From positions 30,758-55,279 of the forward strand of contig DBZU01000040.1 of the NCBI GenBank assembly GCA_002311285.1: DNA of 24,522 bases, written 5' to 3'. Both the position numbers and the translations under genes were made by a program. Positions 6,864-15,178 of the stretch are shown one piece after another (position 1 is the first letter of the stretch; each line of letters opens with the position of its first letter). This DNA is from Dehalococcoidia bacterium UBA1152 (GTDB lineage: Bacteria > Chloroflexota > Dehalococcoidia > Lucifugimonadales > UBA2962). A model generated the notes under the pieces. The model was not told where the DNA came from and did no database searches. It saw only the letters and a list, made by a program, of their open reading frames with translations.

Positions 6864-7895
6864 ATGAACATATTACTAGTAGTGTCTGAACACCCCGGAG
6901 ATGGGAAAACCTCCATCTCGATAGCTTTAGCGCACCATATTTCCAAATTAGGAAAAAAAGTTGCATTAGTGAACCCCTTTGGAGATACAGATGAGTTGAG
7001 CGATAGTTCTGGTGCTTCAATCTTCTCTGATCTTCTTGGTTCAGAATCATTAGGCTGGCCGCTCGAGTTACCGAAATCAGGTCTTGTAGACACAAGAGGC
7101 AGGCCATATAAAGTTCTCCGAGATGTCAAAAGTAAATTGATTGAACTTGCAGATAAAAACGATCTAGTGATTGCTGAAATTTCATCCGAAATTCCTCTAA
7201 GTGAGAAGGTCGGAATTGCTGAGACCTTAGATGCACAAGTGCTGGGGGTCATACGTCACAAACATGGTTTAAAAGTTGACGATATAAAAAATCAGTGGAA
7301 CTCATTCAATAACAGCCTTTGTGGAATTTTAATCAACTGCCGCACTAAATATACCTCCCATGAAGTAAACACGACTTTCATTCCAGATCTCGCAAATTTA
7401 GGCGTCAAGGTCTTCGGGGTGATTCCAGAAGACAGAAGGCTTCTTTCTGTCACTGTAGACCAAATCGCAAAGCACCTGGGTGGCAAATATATAGTAAAAA
7501 ACGATGAAGCTTCTGGTCGCCTAATAGAAAACTTCTTAGTAGGTGGCTGGACGATGGATGAGAGCTCTATATACTTTGCTACTAAAGATAATAAAGCTGT
7601 GATCACTAGAGGTGACCGCCCTGATCTACAGATGTCAGCCCTAACCACAGATACCACTTGCATCATTATGACCAAAGCGATAGATCCAATTGAGTATGTT
7701 GAATATGAAGCTCAAAACGAAGGTGTACCCATCATTGTGGTAGATACAGACACAATCAAAACTATGGAATCGTTGGAATCGCTGGTCGAATTAGCGCGCT
7801 TCGACCATGTGGCAAAACTTGATCGTTTATCTGAATTAATTCAATCTGAAGTTGATACCGAAGCTATGCTTGCAACCATTGGCATCGCCACCTAG
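6864..7895 (+). CDS. BioD-like P-loop protein with DRTGG domain
   Basis: Cytoplasmic protein resembling the non-catalytic N-terminal half of long phosphotransacetylases. A dethiobiotin-synthetase-like P-loop is at the N-terminus (PGDGKTS, 11-17; the usual first Gly of Walker A is Glu9). A GVIPEDRRLLS segment (185-195) opens the DRTGG domain, and NKAVITRGDRPDLQ (243-256) is its typical core. The acetyltransferase domain is absent, so the protein is a free-standing sensor-like unit; such proteins bind nucleotides in related systems, and the true role is unknown. The start ATG 6864 follows a -10 box by 10 bases. Its stop codon shares CTAG with the stop of the convergent Memo gene. Family confident, function not. 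Confidence 0.85.
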   Translation: MNILLVVSEHPGDGKTSISIALAHHISKLGKKVALVNPFGDTDELSDSSGASIFSDLLGSESLGWPLELPKSGLVDTRGRPYKVLRDVKSKLIELADKNDLVIAEISSEIPLSEKVGIAETLDAQVLGVIRHKHGLKVDDIKNQWNSFNNSLCGILINCRTKYTSHEVNTTFIPDLANLGVKVFGVIPEDRRLLSVTVDQIAKHLGGKYIVKNDEASGRLIENFLVGGWTMDESSIYFATKDNKAVITRGDRPDLQMSALTTDTTCIIMTKAIDPIEYVEYEAQNEGVPIIVVDTDTIKTMESLESLVELARFDHVAKLDRLSELIQSEVDTEAMLATIGIAT

Positions 7896-9136
7896 GCATA
7901 GAGAAGAGCTCCGGTAATAGTAACTAAAGATCCTCCGTTTATGTCTGCCGGACACTGATCATATCCCATTGAGAATCCTTTCGCTTTTTGCCCATAGGCA
8001 CGTTCGATTGTTTTCATCATTAAGTATATCGGTGCCATTCCACATAAACGCCGTTTATCATTTTCGGCTTTTGAAATTTGAAAAAATAATTCCGCATCTC
8101 CATCACAAATTGCTGCAATGCTCTCGTTATCATGGAGCCCTAAACTATGCTTTGCTCCCGGCGTTATTTTACTGCTGTCGCCAAAAACCGGTCCTACATG
8201 CGCTAAATCCCCTGCTGCAATTATCAGAGCACGATGATTATTAACTGCCTCAGCTAATATGTCTAACGTTTCGGAAAAAAAAGATTCCTCGGCAGGTAGC
8301 TCGTCTCCGCTCATATATTTATAGAACGATCCACACAAGATAGGTAAAATTTTTAAGGATTTATTTTTCATAAACGCATGCATCCACAGAATCGCTAGTT
8401 CGATAGAATGCTCACTTCTGTGGTGCAATTCTTCTGACAATGCAATATCGGGACCAAAGATAGAAATTAGATTGTTTACAATATCCTTGTCAGTTTTCAA
8501 AACTCCGAAGGGTGTTGAATAATTTTGTAAAGTGGGGATGATAATGGAACCGCTGCCAATATGATCGGTACCAAAGATTATTACGAGCTCTATATCTTCT
8601 AGGCTTGGAGCAGCAGCTTGCCAAGTTAAGGCATAGGTACTTCCTCCCCTGGCGAAATCGATGTGAGGACTTAAAAGTCCAACTAAGGCTCCTTCATCTG
8701 GTTTGGGTGTAGTTATGGGGGTTTTTTCACAAAATTCCATAATTATTTCCGATACTTTGGCACTATCGGCTGGATAAATAGATCCAGAATGCATCATCGA
8801 TCGAGACGGTCCGTCCCTGTATTCATCTAGAAATCTATTGGAAGTGTTTTTAAAATTTACGTTATCTAAAAGGTAAGTTTTATCAAGCTGATTTATTAAG
8901 TCTTCTATTGTTGCACTTGGAAAATCTAAACCCATGGTCGCGTCCAGCACAGTCTTGAGATCCTCTAGAATTTTAGTGCCGTCCAGCATCCTCAATAAAG
9001 GAACAATGGGGGCAGGAATTAACATGCTGTTATTCGATAACATTAACGGATCTTGTAAATACAAGAAATCTTTCCCTTGATGCTCTACCCATTTAGGATC
9101 AAGATTATTTCTAAGTTTCACTTTAAAGCCAGACAT
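7892..9136 (-). CDS. Memo-family protein (AmmeMemoRadiSam B type) with extra N-terminal domain
   Basis: The C-terminal 270 residues are a Memo domain related to class III extradiol dioxygenases: SPHIDF with His158, FGTDH with His192, HRSEHSIE (239-246), ILPILCGS, AAGDLAH (307-313) and RLCGMAP with Cys365. His158, His192 and Cys365 correspond to the metal ligands of human MEMO1. The first 100 or so residues are an added domain; IVPLLRMLDGTKILEDLKTVL (44-64) and IEDLINQLDKTYLLDN (77-92) look like the winged-helix, PqqD-like fold, which is an inference. Memo proteins often pair with AMMECR1 and a radical SAM enzyme; neither is in the window. Start ATG 9136 has GAGGT about 12 bases upstream. Divergent from ccmH. 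Confidence 0.85.
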   Translation of the reverse strand: MSGFKVKLRNNLDPKWVEHQGKDFLYLQDPLMLSNNSMLIPAPIVPLLRMLDGTKILEDLKTVLDATMGLDFPSATIEDLINQLDKTYLLDNVNFKNTSNRFLDEYRDGPSRSMMHSGSIYPADSAKVSEIIMEFCEKTPITTPKPDEGALVGLLSPHIDFARGGSTYALTWQAAAPSLEDIELVIIFGTDHIGSGSIIIPTLQNYSTPFGVLKTDKDIVNNLISIFGPDIALSEELHHRSEHSIELAILWMHAFMKNKSLKILPILCGSFYKYMSGDELPAEESFFSETLDILAEAVNNHRALIIAAGDLAHVGPVFGDSSKITPGAKHSLGLHDNESIAAICDGDAELFFQISKAENDKRRLCGMAPIYLMMKTIERAYGQKAKGFSMGYDQCPADINGGSLVTITGALLYA

Positions 9137-9191
9137 CTAATTTAATATACCTCATTAATTGATCTTTCATGGTAACCTAGATGTTACTGGT

Positions 9192-9704
9192 ATGCGAAAG
9201 ATTTCACAGTCATTGGTTGACTTGTTTGCCCTAACCATAATATTCACTGCTATAACAGTTTCGTGCGTAACGGCAGTAGACGTACCTTATGCTGAGGAAA
9301 GATCTCATAATTTAAATGAAGTAGTGATGTGTCCAGTCTGTCCGGGAGAATCTATTGATCAATCACAAAACCCTTTGGCAGCACAAATGCGTGCCATAGT
9401 AAAGGAAAAAATCCAAGAAGGCTGGACTGATAAACAGATAAAGGATTATTTTGTTGCAGGATACGGTCCCAGCATATTGTTAGAGCCTCCAGGTGCAGGA
9501 GTTAGTCTGGTTATCTGGATTGTGCCTCCTATAGTCATTGCCATATCAATAGTTCTTCTTATTTTTGGAATTAGATCTATGACTCGTCAAAAAGTAAGAA
9601 ATTCACTTCTAAAACAGGTTGATGCCTCGGAGCATGATATATCAGAATATTCTAAAAGATTAGAAAAAGTCATCGATGAAACCTACGAAAATACAAATGG
9701 ATAA
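9192..9704 (+). CDS. ccmH: Cytochrome c-type biogenesis protein CcmH
   Basis: Membrane-anchored thiol-disulfide protein that keeps apocytochrome c reduced for heme attachment on the outer face of the membrane. It has a signal/anchor helix (residues 11-29), the CcmH domain with Cys47-Pro-Val-Cys50 followed by PGESIDQSQ, a GWTDKQIKDYFVAGYG helix, and a second membrane helix (about 103-126) before a short charged tail. ATG 9192 is preferred because it gives a short basic n-region; an in-frame ATG at 9159 would add 11 residues and cannot be excluded. It starts a plus-strand operon, six bases before ccmF. The CPVC motif is a close variant of the usual CxxC. Confidence 0.9.
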   Translation: MRKISQSLVDLFALTIIFTAITVSCVTAVDVPYAEERSHNLNEVVMCPVCPGESIDQSQNPLAAQMRAIVKEKIQEGWTDKQIKDYFVAGYGPSILLEPPGAGVSLVIWIVPPIVIAISIVLLIFGIRSMTRQKVRNSLLKQVDASEHDISEYSKRLEKVIDETYENTNG

Positions 9705-9710
9705 TCAGCA

Positions 9711-11684
9711 ATGTTAGTCGATCTGGGATACATAGCGATTGGTGTTGCCTTTGCTTTGTCAATTTATATTTCGATATCTGCTTTCGTTGGAGGAATAAAA
9801 AAAATACCCGAATTGATTGTGAGCGCTAGATGGGGTATGTACTCTCTTCCATTTCTACTTTTATTAGCAATTTCAGCGCTTGTAACTGCTTTTGTAAATA
9901 ATGATTTTTCTGTTAGGTATGTTGCTGAAAATTCAAACTTGGCAATGCCTCAACAATATACTTGGGTAGCTCTGTACGCTGGAAACGCGGGATCACTACT
10001 GTTTATTGCCATTGTGTTTTCAGTACTAGCTGTACTAGCCACTTTAACAATAAGGAAATCTCTGCCCCACACAACCCCTTATGCTCTAGGTTTAATGGCA
10101 TTAGTTCTAACATTCTTCTTAGGGATAATCTTCTTTATGGCCAACCCTCTTGAACGTCTACCAATAACTCCTGTTGATGGACAGGGAATAAATCCACTAC
10201 TTGTTCATTTCGGTATGTTCATCCATCCACCTGTTCAAATGACGGGATTAGTATCAGTCACGATTCCATTCAGTATCGCAATTGGGGCTATGTTAGCAAA
10301 AAGAGGTGGTAGAGATGAATGGGTCGATCTTGGCAGAGTATGGGGAATGATATCCTGGTTAATTTTAACCATGGGTCTTTTGCTTGGTTCATGGTGGGCA
10401 TACACAATACTTGGCTGGGGAGGATACTGGGCCTGGGATCCAGTCGAAAACTCAGCCTTGATGCCTTGGCTCGCCATGACCGCATTTATCCATTCGATCA
10501 TGGTTCAAAAAAGAAGAGGAATGTTCAGAATGTGGAATATGGTAATAATTATTTTCGCATTTACTATGTCTCTGATGGGCATGTTTATTAACCGAGGAGG
10601 ACCAGTCCCATCCGTTCACTCATTCGCTCAATCGACTATGGGGTGGCTTTTTCTTATGTTTATGGCTGTCTCATTGTTTGGTTCACTACTCGCATTTTTA
10701 CTTAATACTGAGAATTTAGTAAGTAGAGAACGGCTTGAATCAATATTATCTCGTGAAAGCATGTTTTTATTCCAAAACGTTTTATTCCTTTTAGCTGCCC
10801 TTATAACTTTGTGGGGATCAATATTTCCTGTATTAGCAAAGGTGATAAACAATACTACCGTTACTGTGGGAGAACCTTTTTACAATGTAGTTGTCGGGCC
10901 CATTTTACTGGTGATATTGGTTGTTATGGGAGTGGGTCCATTTTTCCCCTGGAGACGCGCAACAAGAAATAATCTATACAGAGCTCTTAGAGTGCCAGTT
11001 GTTGTTGGAATATTCACTGCAATAATCATCACTTCTATAGGGGTAAGACAGCCGGTTGCTGTATTGGCATTTTCCTTATGTGCATTGGCCGCCTCAGGAA
11101 TATTTACCGAATGGTTCAGAGGGACACGATCTCGCATGCGCAAAAAAGAGCCTTTTTGGGTTGCTTTTATAAGTCTAATAGCGGGCAACAGGCCTAGGTA
11201 TGGAGGCTACATAGTTCATCTGGGAATATTGATGCTGGCAATTGGTGCAATTGCTTCTTCGTTTTATTCGACACAACGCGATATTATGATGGAGCCAGGT
11301 GAAACTTACGAAGTCGGCGATTATAATCTTGCATATATAGATTCGGAGCAAAAAACATACTCAGACCGTGACGAGTTTATAGGCCGATTTAGAGTGACTA
11401 AAGGAAATAAGGATCTAGGTTTTATGTATCCAAAACAATCTTTCTACAGAGAATTTCGTATAAGTGCTACTCATGCTGCGATTAAGTCTACCCCAATTGA
11501 AGACTTTTATATAATTCCATCTGAATTTTCTGATAATGGCAAAGCTGTATTTAGAATTCTATTAAATCCTCTTGTGTGGTGGATGTGGGTTTCAGGACCG
11601 ATAATGGCAATTGGAGCGATGTTTGCACTTTGGCCACAAAGACGGGTTTCCACGAAACTTGTAACCATTGACAAAAAAACTTGA
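9711..11684 (+). CDS. ccmF: Heme lyase subunit CcmF
   Basis: Large polytopic membrane protein that attaches heme to the CxxCH motif of apocytochromes in system I maturation. The tryptophan-rich WWD domain is intact (WGGYWAWDPVEN, 236-247), and candidate heme-ligand histidines are present: His166, His172 in FIHPP, His261 and His303. About 14-15 hydrophobic segments are spread over 657 residues, near the usual size (E. coli about 650), with the large extracytoplasmic loop before the final helix. It is six bases downstream of ccmH. The usual order in proteobacteria (ccmE-F-G-H) is not followed; ccmA, B, C and E must lie elsewhere if the pathway is complete. Confidence 0.96.
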   Translation: MLVDLGYIAIGVAFALSIYISISAFVGGIKKIPELIVSARWGMYSLPFLLLLAISALVTAFVNNDFSVRYVAENSNLAMPQQYTWVALYAGNAGSLLFIAIVFSVLAVLATLTIRKSLPHTTPYALGLMALVLTFFLGIIFFMANPLERLPITPVDGQGINPLLVHFGMFIHPPVQMTGLVSVTIPFSIAIGAMLAKRGGRDEWVDLGRVWGMISWLILTMGLLLGSWWAYTILGWGGYWAWDPVENSALMPWLAMTAFIHSIMVQKRRGMFRMWNMVIIIFAFTMSLMGMFINRGGPVPSVHSFAQSTMGWLFLMFMAVSLFGSLLAFLLNTENLVSRERLESILSRESMFLFQNVLFLLAALITLWGSIFPVLAKVINNTTVTVGEPFYNVVVGPILLVILVVMGVGPFFPWRRATRNNLYRALRVPVVVGIFTAIIITSIGVRQPVAVLAFSLCALAASGIFTEWFRGTRSRMRKKEPFWVAFISLIAGNRPRYGGYIVHLGILMLAIGAIASSFYSTQRDIMMEPGETYEVGDYNLAYIDSEQKTYSDRDEFIGRFRVTKGNKDLGFMYPKQSFYREFRISATHAAIKSTPIEDFYIIPSEFSDNGKAVFRILLNPLVWWMWVSGPIMAIGAMFALWPQRRVSTKLVTIDKKT

Positions 11685-11732
11685 CCTGGCGTGATTTATG
11701 AATATGTTAAGTAACTTGGTTTTAAATATCTG

Positions 11733-12104
11733 ATGTTAGTGATCTTGGCTGTAATCATCACGATTGTTCCTGCACTAATAGTTTTGTACCCGCTTATCAA
11801 ACGACTCGGCTTGACTGAACTGATGAAAGATGAGTCAAGTATAACCGCTGAACTGAATCGCAGATGGGACAGCATTGTAGCTGGTTTAAAAACAGCTGAA
11901 CTTGAAATGTCTATAGGCAACCTATCGAAAGACGATTATATTTGGATAAAAGAAACCTATGCTCAGGAAACGGCTCAAATCATCCAGGCAATGGAATTAC
12001 AGGACGAAGAAGAACAGGAATTAATGGCTTCGCTAGAAAAGGAAATCCGAAAAGCCAAGCAGCTAGGATCAATACAGCAAGTCGACGGCGGAGATAAGAT
12101 TTGA
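11733..12104 (+). CDS. Short membrane-anchored CcmI-like protein
   Basis: The 123-residue protein has one N-terminal membrane helix (about 2-22) followed by a long, charged, helical and probably coiled-coil segment rich in Glu, Lys and Gln. The arrangement, including AELEMSIGNLSKDDYIWIKETY (about 55-76), resembles the N-terminal part of CcmI, whose membrane segment and leucine-zipper-like helix help present apocytochrome. The TPR half of CcmI is absent. It lies 48 bases after ccmF and overlaps the next gene by four bases, so it belongs to the ccm operon. The CcmI relation is inferred from pattern and position, not certain. Confidence 0.65.
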   Translation: MLVILAVIITIVPALIVLYPLIKRLGLTELMKDESSITAELNRRWDSIVAGLKTAELEMSIGNLSKDDYIWIKETYAQETAQIIQAMELQDEEEQELMASLEKEIRKAKQLGSIQQVDGGDKI

Positions 12105-13252
12105 GAAAATTCCTCTGTCAATTATTGTCATTAATGGTTTTGACGATAATTCTAATACAGCCCTCACAGGCAGTTGCGCAAGAAAATACAATCTCAGTTA
12201 GTGGCTTAGTAACCAATATGTCAAAGAACGGGGATTCCTTAAATGGGTTATCTGTGATTCTTCATGAAAATTCTGAGGATATATTCGGTGAAACAGAGTA
12301 TCAGCTCTCCGAAGATGGAAAGTTTTTGTTCGAGAATCTAGTTTTCGATCCAAATACACAATATGGGGTTTCTGTAATATATAAGGGAGCATTATATGGC
12401 TTGAACCTGGACTTGTCACAGGGTTCCCCATCTCCTATAGAAATACAGATTTTTGAAACTATACGTAGCGATGAGTTATTAAAAGCTTCTTTGTCATCTA
12501 TATTAATTAATGCCATTGACGTCGAAACGAAATCCATATCAGTTCTGGAAATCATTAAAATTGTGAATGATTCTGATTTAACTTATGTGCCTGGGCCAGC
12601 ACCAATGCAAATATTGCGTTTCGGCTTACCGGAAGGAGCTTATAACTTAATGGTTGATTCATCATTGATAGCACCGGATATATTTCAAGTGGATAGAGGA
12701 TTTGGCTTGTCGGCAACGCTGCCTCCTGGTGAATATGATATTTTCTTTTCATACGATGTGCCTTACAAATCAAACGTATACGAACTGAGAAAAACCCTTC
12801 GTTATGGAGCAGATACCCTAAGGGTTGTTTCTGGAATCGAAGTCATAAATTTTGCAGACACTTCACATGGTAGTTTCGAAGTAACAATGATCGGAGAACG
12901 ACTATACAATGTACTAGAGGCATCTAATCTTGCTAGAAATGATGATCTAAGCCTAACTTTGATTGATTTGCCAACTCCCTCCATAAAACAAAGGTTTTCA
13001 TATGCATTTAGATCAATAAGGTGGGAACTGGCGATTCCAGCCGGATTGGGAATTATAATGGTTCCTGCTGCTTGTTTAATACTATGGCTAAACCGCAAAA
13101 AAAAGATACTAACAAGTTCATCAATTACACAAGAAAGTGAATTGCTTTTGCGTCTGTTAGATGAACTTGAACAAAAGCATGCCAAAGGTGATTTTGATCA
13201 AGAACAATATATACACAGAAAAGAAATACTTAAGAAAATGTTGGACGGCTGA
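12101..13252 (+). CDS. Secreted, C-terminally membrane-anchored beta-rich protein in the ccm operon
   Basis: Not a named family that I can assign. Residues 1-27 form a Sec signal peptide ending near AVAQ. A beta-sandwich follows, with a carboxypeptidase-regulatory or transthyretin-like look (VSGLVTN, GLSVILHE, DGKFLFENL; about 30-120), then a longer beta-rich region (150-300). A single membrane helix (about 310-330) is followed by a basic stop and a short cytoplasmic helix, LLRLLDELEQKHAKGDFDQEQYIHRKEIL, resembling the helical tails of CcmI-type or SHOCT-like modules. Start TTG 12101 overlaps the preceding TGA (TTGA) and has GGCGGAGA at 12087-12094. Last gene of the operon; a scaffold or apocytochrome-handling role is only a positional guess. 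Confidence 0.75.
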   Translation: MRKFLCQLLSLMVLTIILIQPSQAVAQENTISVSGLVTNMSKNGDSLNGLSVILHENSEDIFGETEYQLSEDGKFLFENLVFDPNTQYGVSVIYKGALYGLNLDLSQGSPSPIEIQIFETIRSDELLKASLSSILINAIDVETKSISVLEIIKIVNDSDLTYVPGPAPMQILRFGLPEGAYNLMVDSSLIAPDIFQVDRGFGLSATLPPGEYDIFFSYDVPYKSNVYELRKTLRYGADTLRVVSGIEVINFADTSHGSFEVTMIGERLYNVLEASNLARNDDLSLTLIDLPTPSIKQRFSYAFRSIRWELAIPAGLGIIMVPAACLILWLNRKKKILTSSSITQESELLLRLLDELEQKHAKGDFDQEQYIHRKEILKKMLDG

Positions 13253-13274
13253 TTAGTGTTAGGGGACTTGCAAA

Positions 13275-13850
13275 TTACACACTAGATAATGTCGGATCTG
13301 ATTGACCGCGGTATTCACTTTTTAGGATACCCATAACAACAGAATCCAATCGAGCTCCTTTATGTGGTCTGCTTTGCCTTAAAGTGCCTTCATGCACAAA
13401 TCCGAAATGTTTAAAGAGACTTATTGCACTGGAGTTATACTCTGGCACATCAACCCAAATCCGGAAAAGTCCAATCGTCTCAAAACCTAAAGAAATGAGC
13501 TCAGCCGTCGCTGCACTACCATAACCTTTGTGCCAAAGATCCTTACGCCCTATTAACAGAGAGAGCTGTCCGTCACCGAGTGCTTCATCCACAGCCAGGT
13601 GGGCTTCACCAATGTGTTCATTTTTTGTGTATATGGAAAAAATTTTGTGGTCGGACTCCTCGAAAACTTCCTTCCATTTTTTTTTGGAAAACGATTTGGC
13701 TTTGGATGGATCATATGCCAAATGAGCAGGATTTCCATAAGAGTATCTACCAAACCAGGCATCAGCTACTTGATTATCTGTAATCCAATCTAGGATTCTA
13801 GCAACATCTTCTTTGGATACAGGCCGTAATTCGATGGATTGCAGAGTCAT
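13275..13850 (-). CDS. GNAT-family N-acetyltransferase, RimJ/RimL-like
   Basis: Acetyl-CoA-dependent N-acetyltransferase of unknown acceptor. The acetyl-CoA pyrophosphate loop is at RKDLWHKGYGSAA (102-114), preceded by the beta-4 strand QLSLLIG and followed by the helix TAELISLGFE. NSSAISLFKHFGFVHEG (139-155) is the usual C-terminal GNAT signature. Length of 191 residues is typical of RimJ/RimL-like enzymes that modify protein N-termini, amino sugars or antibiotics. Its ATG overlaps the stop of the upstream class V aminotransferase (ATGA at 13847-13850), so the two are translationally coupled. It is convergent with the ccm operon, with 22 bases between the stops. Confidence 0.88.
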   Translation of the reverse strand: MTLQSIELRPVSKEDVARILDWITDNQVADAWFGRYSYGNPAHLAYDPSKAKSFSKKKWKEVFEESDHKIFSIYTKNEHIGEAHLAVDEALGDGQLSLLIGRKDLWHKGYGSAATAELISLGFETIGLFRIWVDVPEYNSSAISLFKHFGFVHEGTLRQSRPHKGARLDSVVMGILKSEYRGQSDPTLSSV

Positions 13851-15100
13851 TGTGCTCCTCCTACTTTCCTAAATCCAACTGTCTGCTTCTTTTTGCGCCC
13901 TTTGACTGCAATTGGCGTTAAAGCTACTTTTTTTCGTTTTTTTGCTAATCGTTTGATTGCCTCGATCAGAATGTCGATTTCTTCTTCTGTATTAAAAAAA
14001 GCCGTCGAAGCCCGTATAGCCTGGTGTGATTCTATGCTTCTGACTAGTATTTTGTAATTTTTCCACAGTTTGTGTGTAACATAATTTGATTCCATCCCGT
14101 CTATTGAAAACGTAGTCAATCCAGAACATTCAGAACCTTCGTATGGGCTCAAGACTTGGATTCCCGTAATTGAAGTTAACCCTGTTTTAATACGCGTTGC
14201 TAACTCTAAATGCCGTTGCTCAATTTTTGAGATGTCCTGTTTAAGAATTTTTTTAACAGCAGCATTATAACCCGCTCTTAGTGGTGAGCTAGTTGTAGAC
14301 ATAGAGAATTTATCGATCGAGTGCGTTACGGCGTCAAACCGACCTTGTAAATTAAAGTTCGAAGAAAACCCAAAACCTATGCGACTGGGATGTATTTCGG
14401 GTATTATATTGCGTCTAATAAACAGTGCACCGGTTTGATCAGGGCCCAGAAGCCATTTCTGACCAGGCGAGGAGTAAAAATCAACCCCCAATGCATTCAT
14501 GTCAAGTTCAACATGACCAGGCCCTTGAGCTCCATCTACAAGCACTCTGGCACCAACTTTATGAGCAACTGATGCTATTGCCGATACCGGCATTCTGAGA
14601 CCAGTTGAATATTGGATATGACTGAACATAACAAGTCTTGTCCGTCCAGTTATAACAGAAGAAAATGCTTCACGAACATTTTTATGGCTTGCATTTCCAT
14701 TAAGGGATACGATTCTTAGCCTGACACCCTTGGACGATTGAAGGTTATAAGCAGGAAGAAGCACTGAGGGATGCTCTAGATCACATAATACAACCTCATC
14801 ACCCGGTTTCCATGGAAGGCCGTTTAACACTACATTAATTCCATCAGTTGTGTTGTCTGTTAAAAGAACCTCATCCGATTGGCATTTAAACAAATCAGAG
14901 ACAAGAGCTTTCGACTCGATGGTAATTTGTTTCGCACTTTCAAGTACCTCAGGACTAGTCGGACAATTAAAGCTTTCGAATTCAAGTCTGCTTTTAATTG
15001 CATCAACCACGTATTTCGGCGACGGACCAGACCAACCTGTATTTAAATAAGTCATGTCATCAATATTCGGCATTAATGACCTGATATGCTTAATATCCAT
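13847..15100 (-). CDS. Class V PLP-dependent aminotransferase/desulfurase-like enzyme
   Basis: Fold-type I PLP enzyme related to cysteine desulfurases and isopenicillin N epimerase-like proteins. PLP contacts visible are TDNTTDGIN (81-89), SHIQYSTG with His161, VDGAQ with Asp189 and Gln192, and the Schiff-base Lys215 in SSPGQKWLLGP. Active-site cysteine loops typical of IscS or SufS are not apparent, so iron-sulfur assembly is unlikely; transamination, elimination or epimerisation of an amino acid is more probable. Length is 417 residues. The C-terminus carries an unusual lysine-rich tail (about 385-410). Start ATG 15100 has AGGA upstream. It is followed by the coupled GNAT gene and sits downstream of a hairpin at the end of the Gfo/Idh gene. 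Confidence 0.87.
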   Translation of the reverse strand: MDIKHIRSLMPNIDDMTYLNTGWSGPSPKYVVDAIKSRLEFESFNCPTSPEVLESAKQITIESKALVSDLFKCQSDEVLLTDNTTDGINVVLNGLPWKPGDEVVLCDLEHPSVLLPAYNLQSSKGVRLRIVSLNGNASHKNVREAFSSVITGRTRLVMFSHIQYSTGLRMPVSAIASVAHKVGARVLVDGAQGPGHVELDMNALGVDFYSSPGQKWLLGPDQTGALFIRRNIIPEIHPSRIGFGFSSNFNLQGRFDAVTHSIDKFSMSTTSSPLRAGYNAAVKKILKQDISKIEQRHLELATRIKTGLTSITGIQVLSPYEGSECSGLTTFSIDGMESNYVTHKLWKNYKILVRSIESHQAIRASTAFFNTEEEIDILIEAIKRLAKKRKKVALTPIAVKGRKKKQTVGFRKVGGAQ

Positions 15101-15148
15101 ATAACTTTATGTTTTTCCTGATTTTTATTAGTAATTAAAGTACGCGTG

Positions 15149-15178
15149 TATATTTTACCTTTTATAAAGGAAAATATA
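15149..15178 (-). other. AT-rich hairpin over the stop codon of the Gfo/Idh gene
   Basis: Near-perfect inverted repeat: 15149-15162 pairs with 15166-15178, giving 13 base pairs with one bulged A (15157) and a three-base loop. The stem overlaps the final codons and stop (15162-15164) of the Gfo/Idh gene. On the minus strand it is followed by CACGCGTAC rather than a T-run, so it is not a classic terminator. It may be a transcript-end or processing hairpin between the Gfo/Idh and class V genes. Confidence 0.4.

Noticed and set aside
7292..7675. 127-residue minus-strand frame
   Set aside because: Inside the DRTGG gene, whose frame has clear family motifs; no independent support.
12802..13185. 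127-residue minus-strand frame
   Set aside because: Antisense to the anchored beta-rich protein of the ccm operon; Ser-rich low-complexity composition typical of a shadow frame.
13254..13284. Inverted repeat TAGTGT/ACACTA between the ccm operon and GNAT gene
   Set aside because: Only six pairs with a loop of about 19 bases and no T-run; could be chance and is too weak to call a bidirectional terminator.
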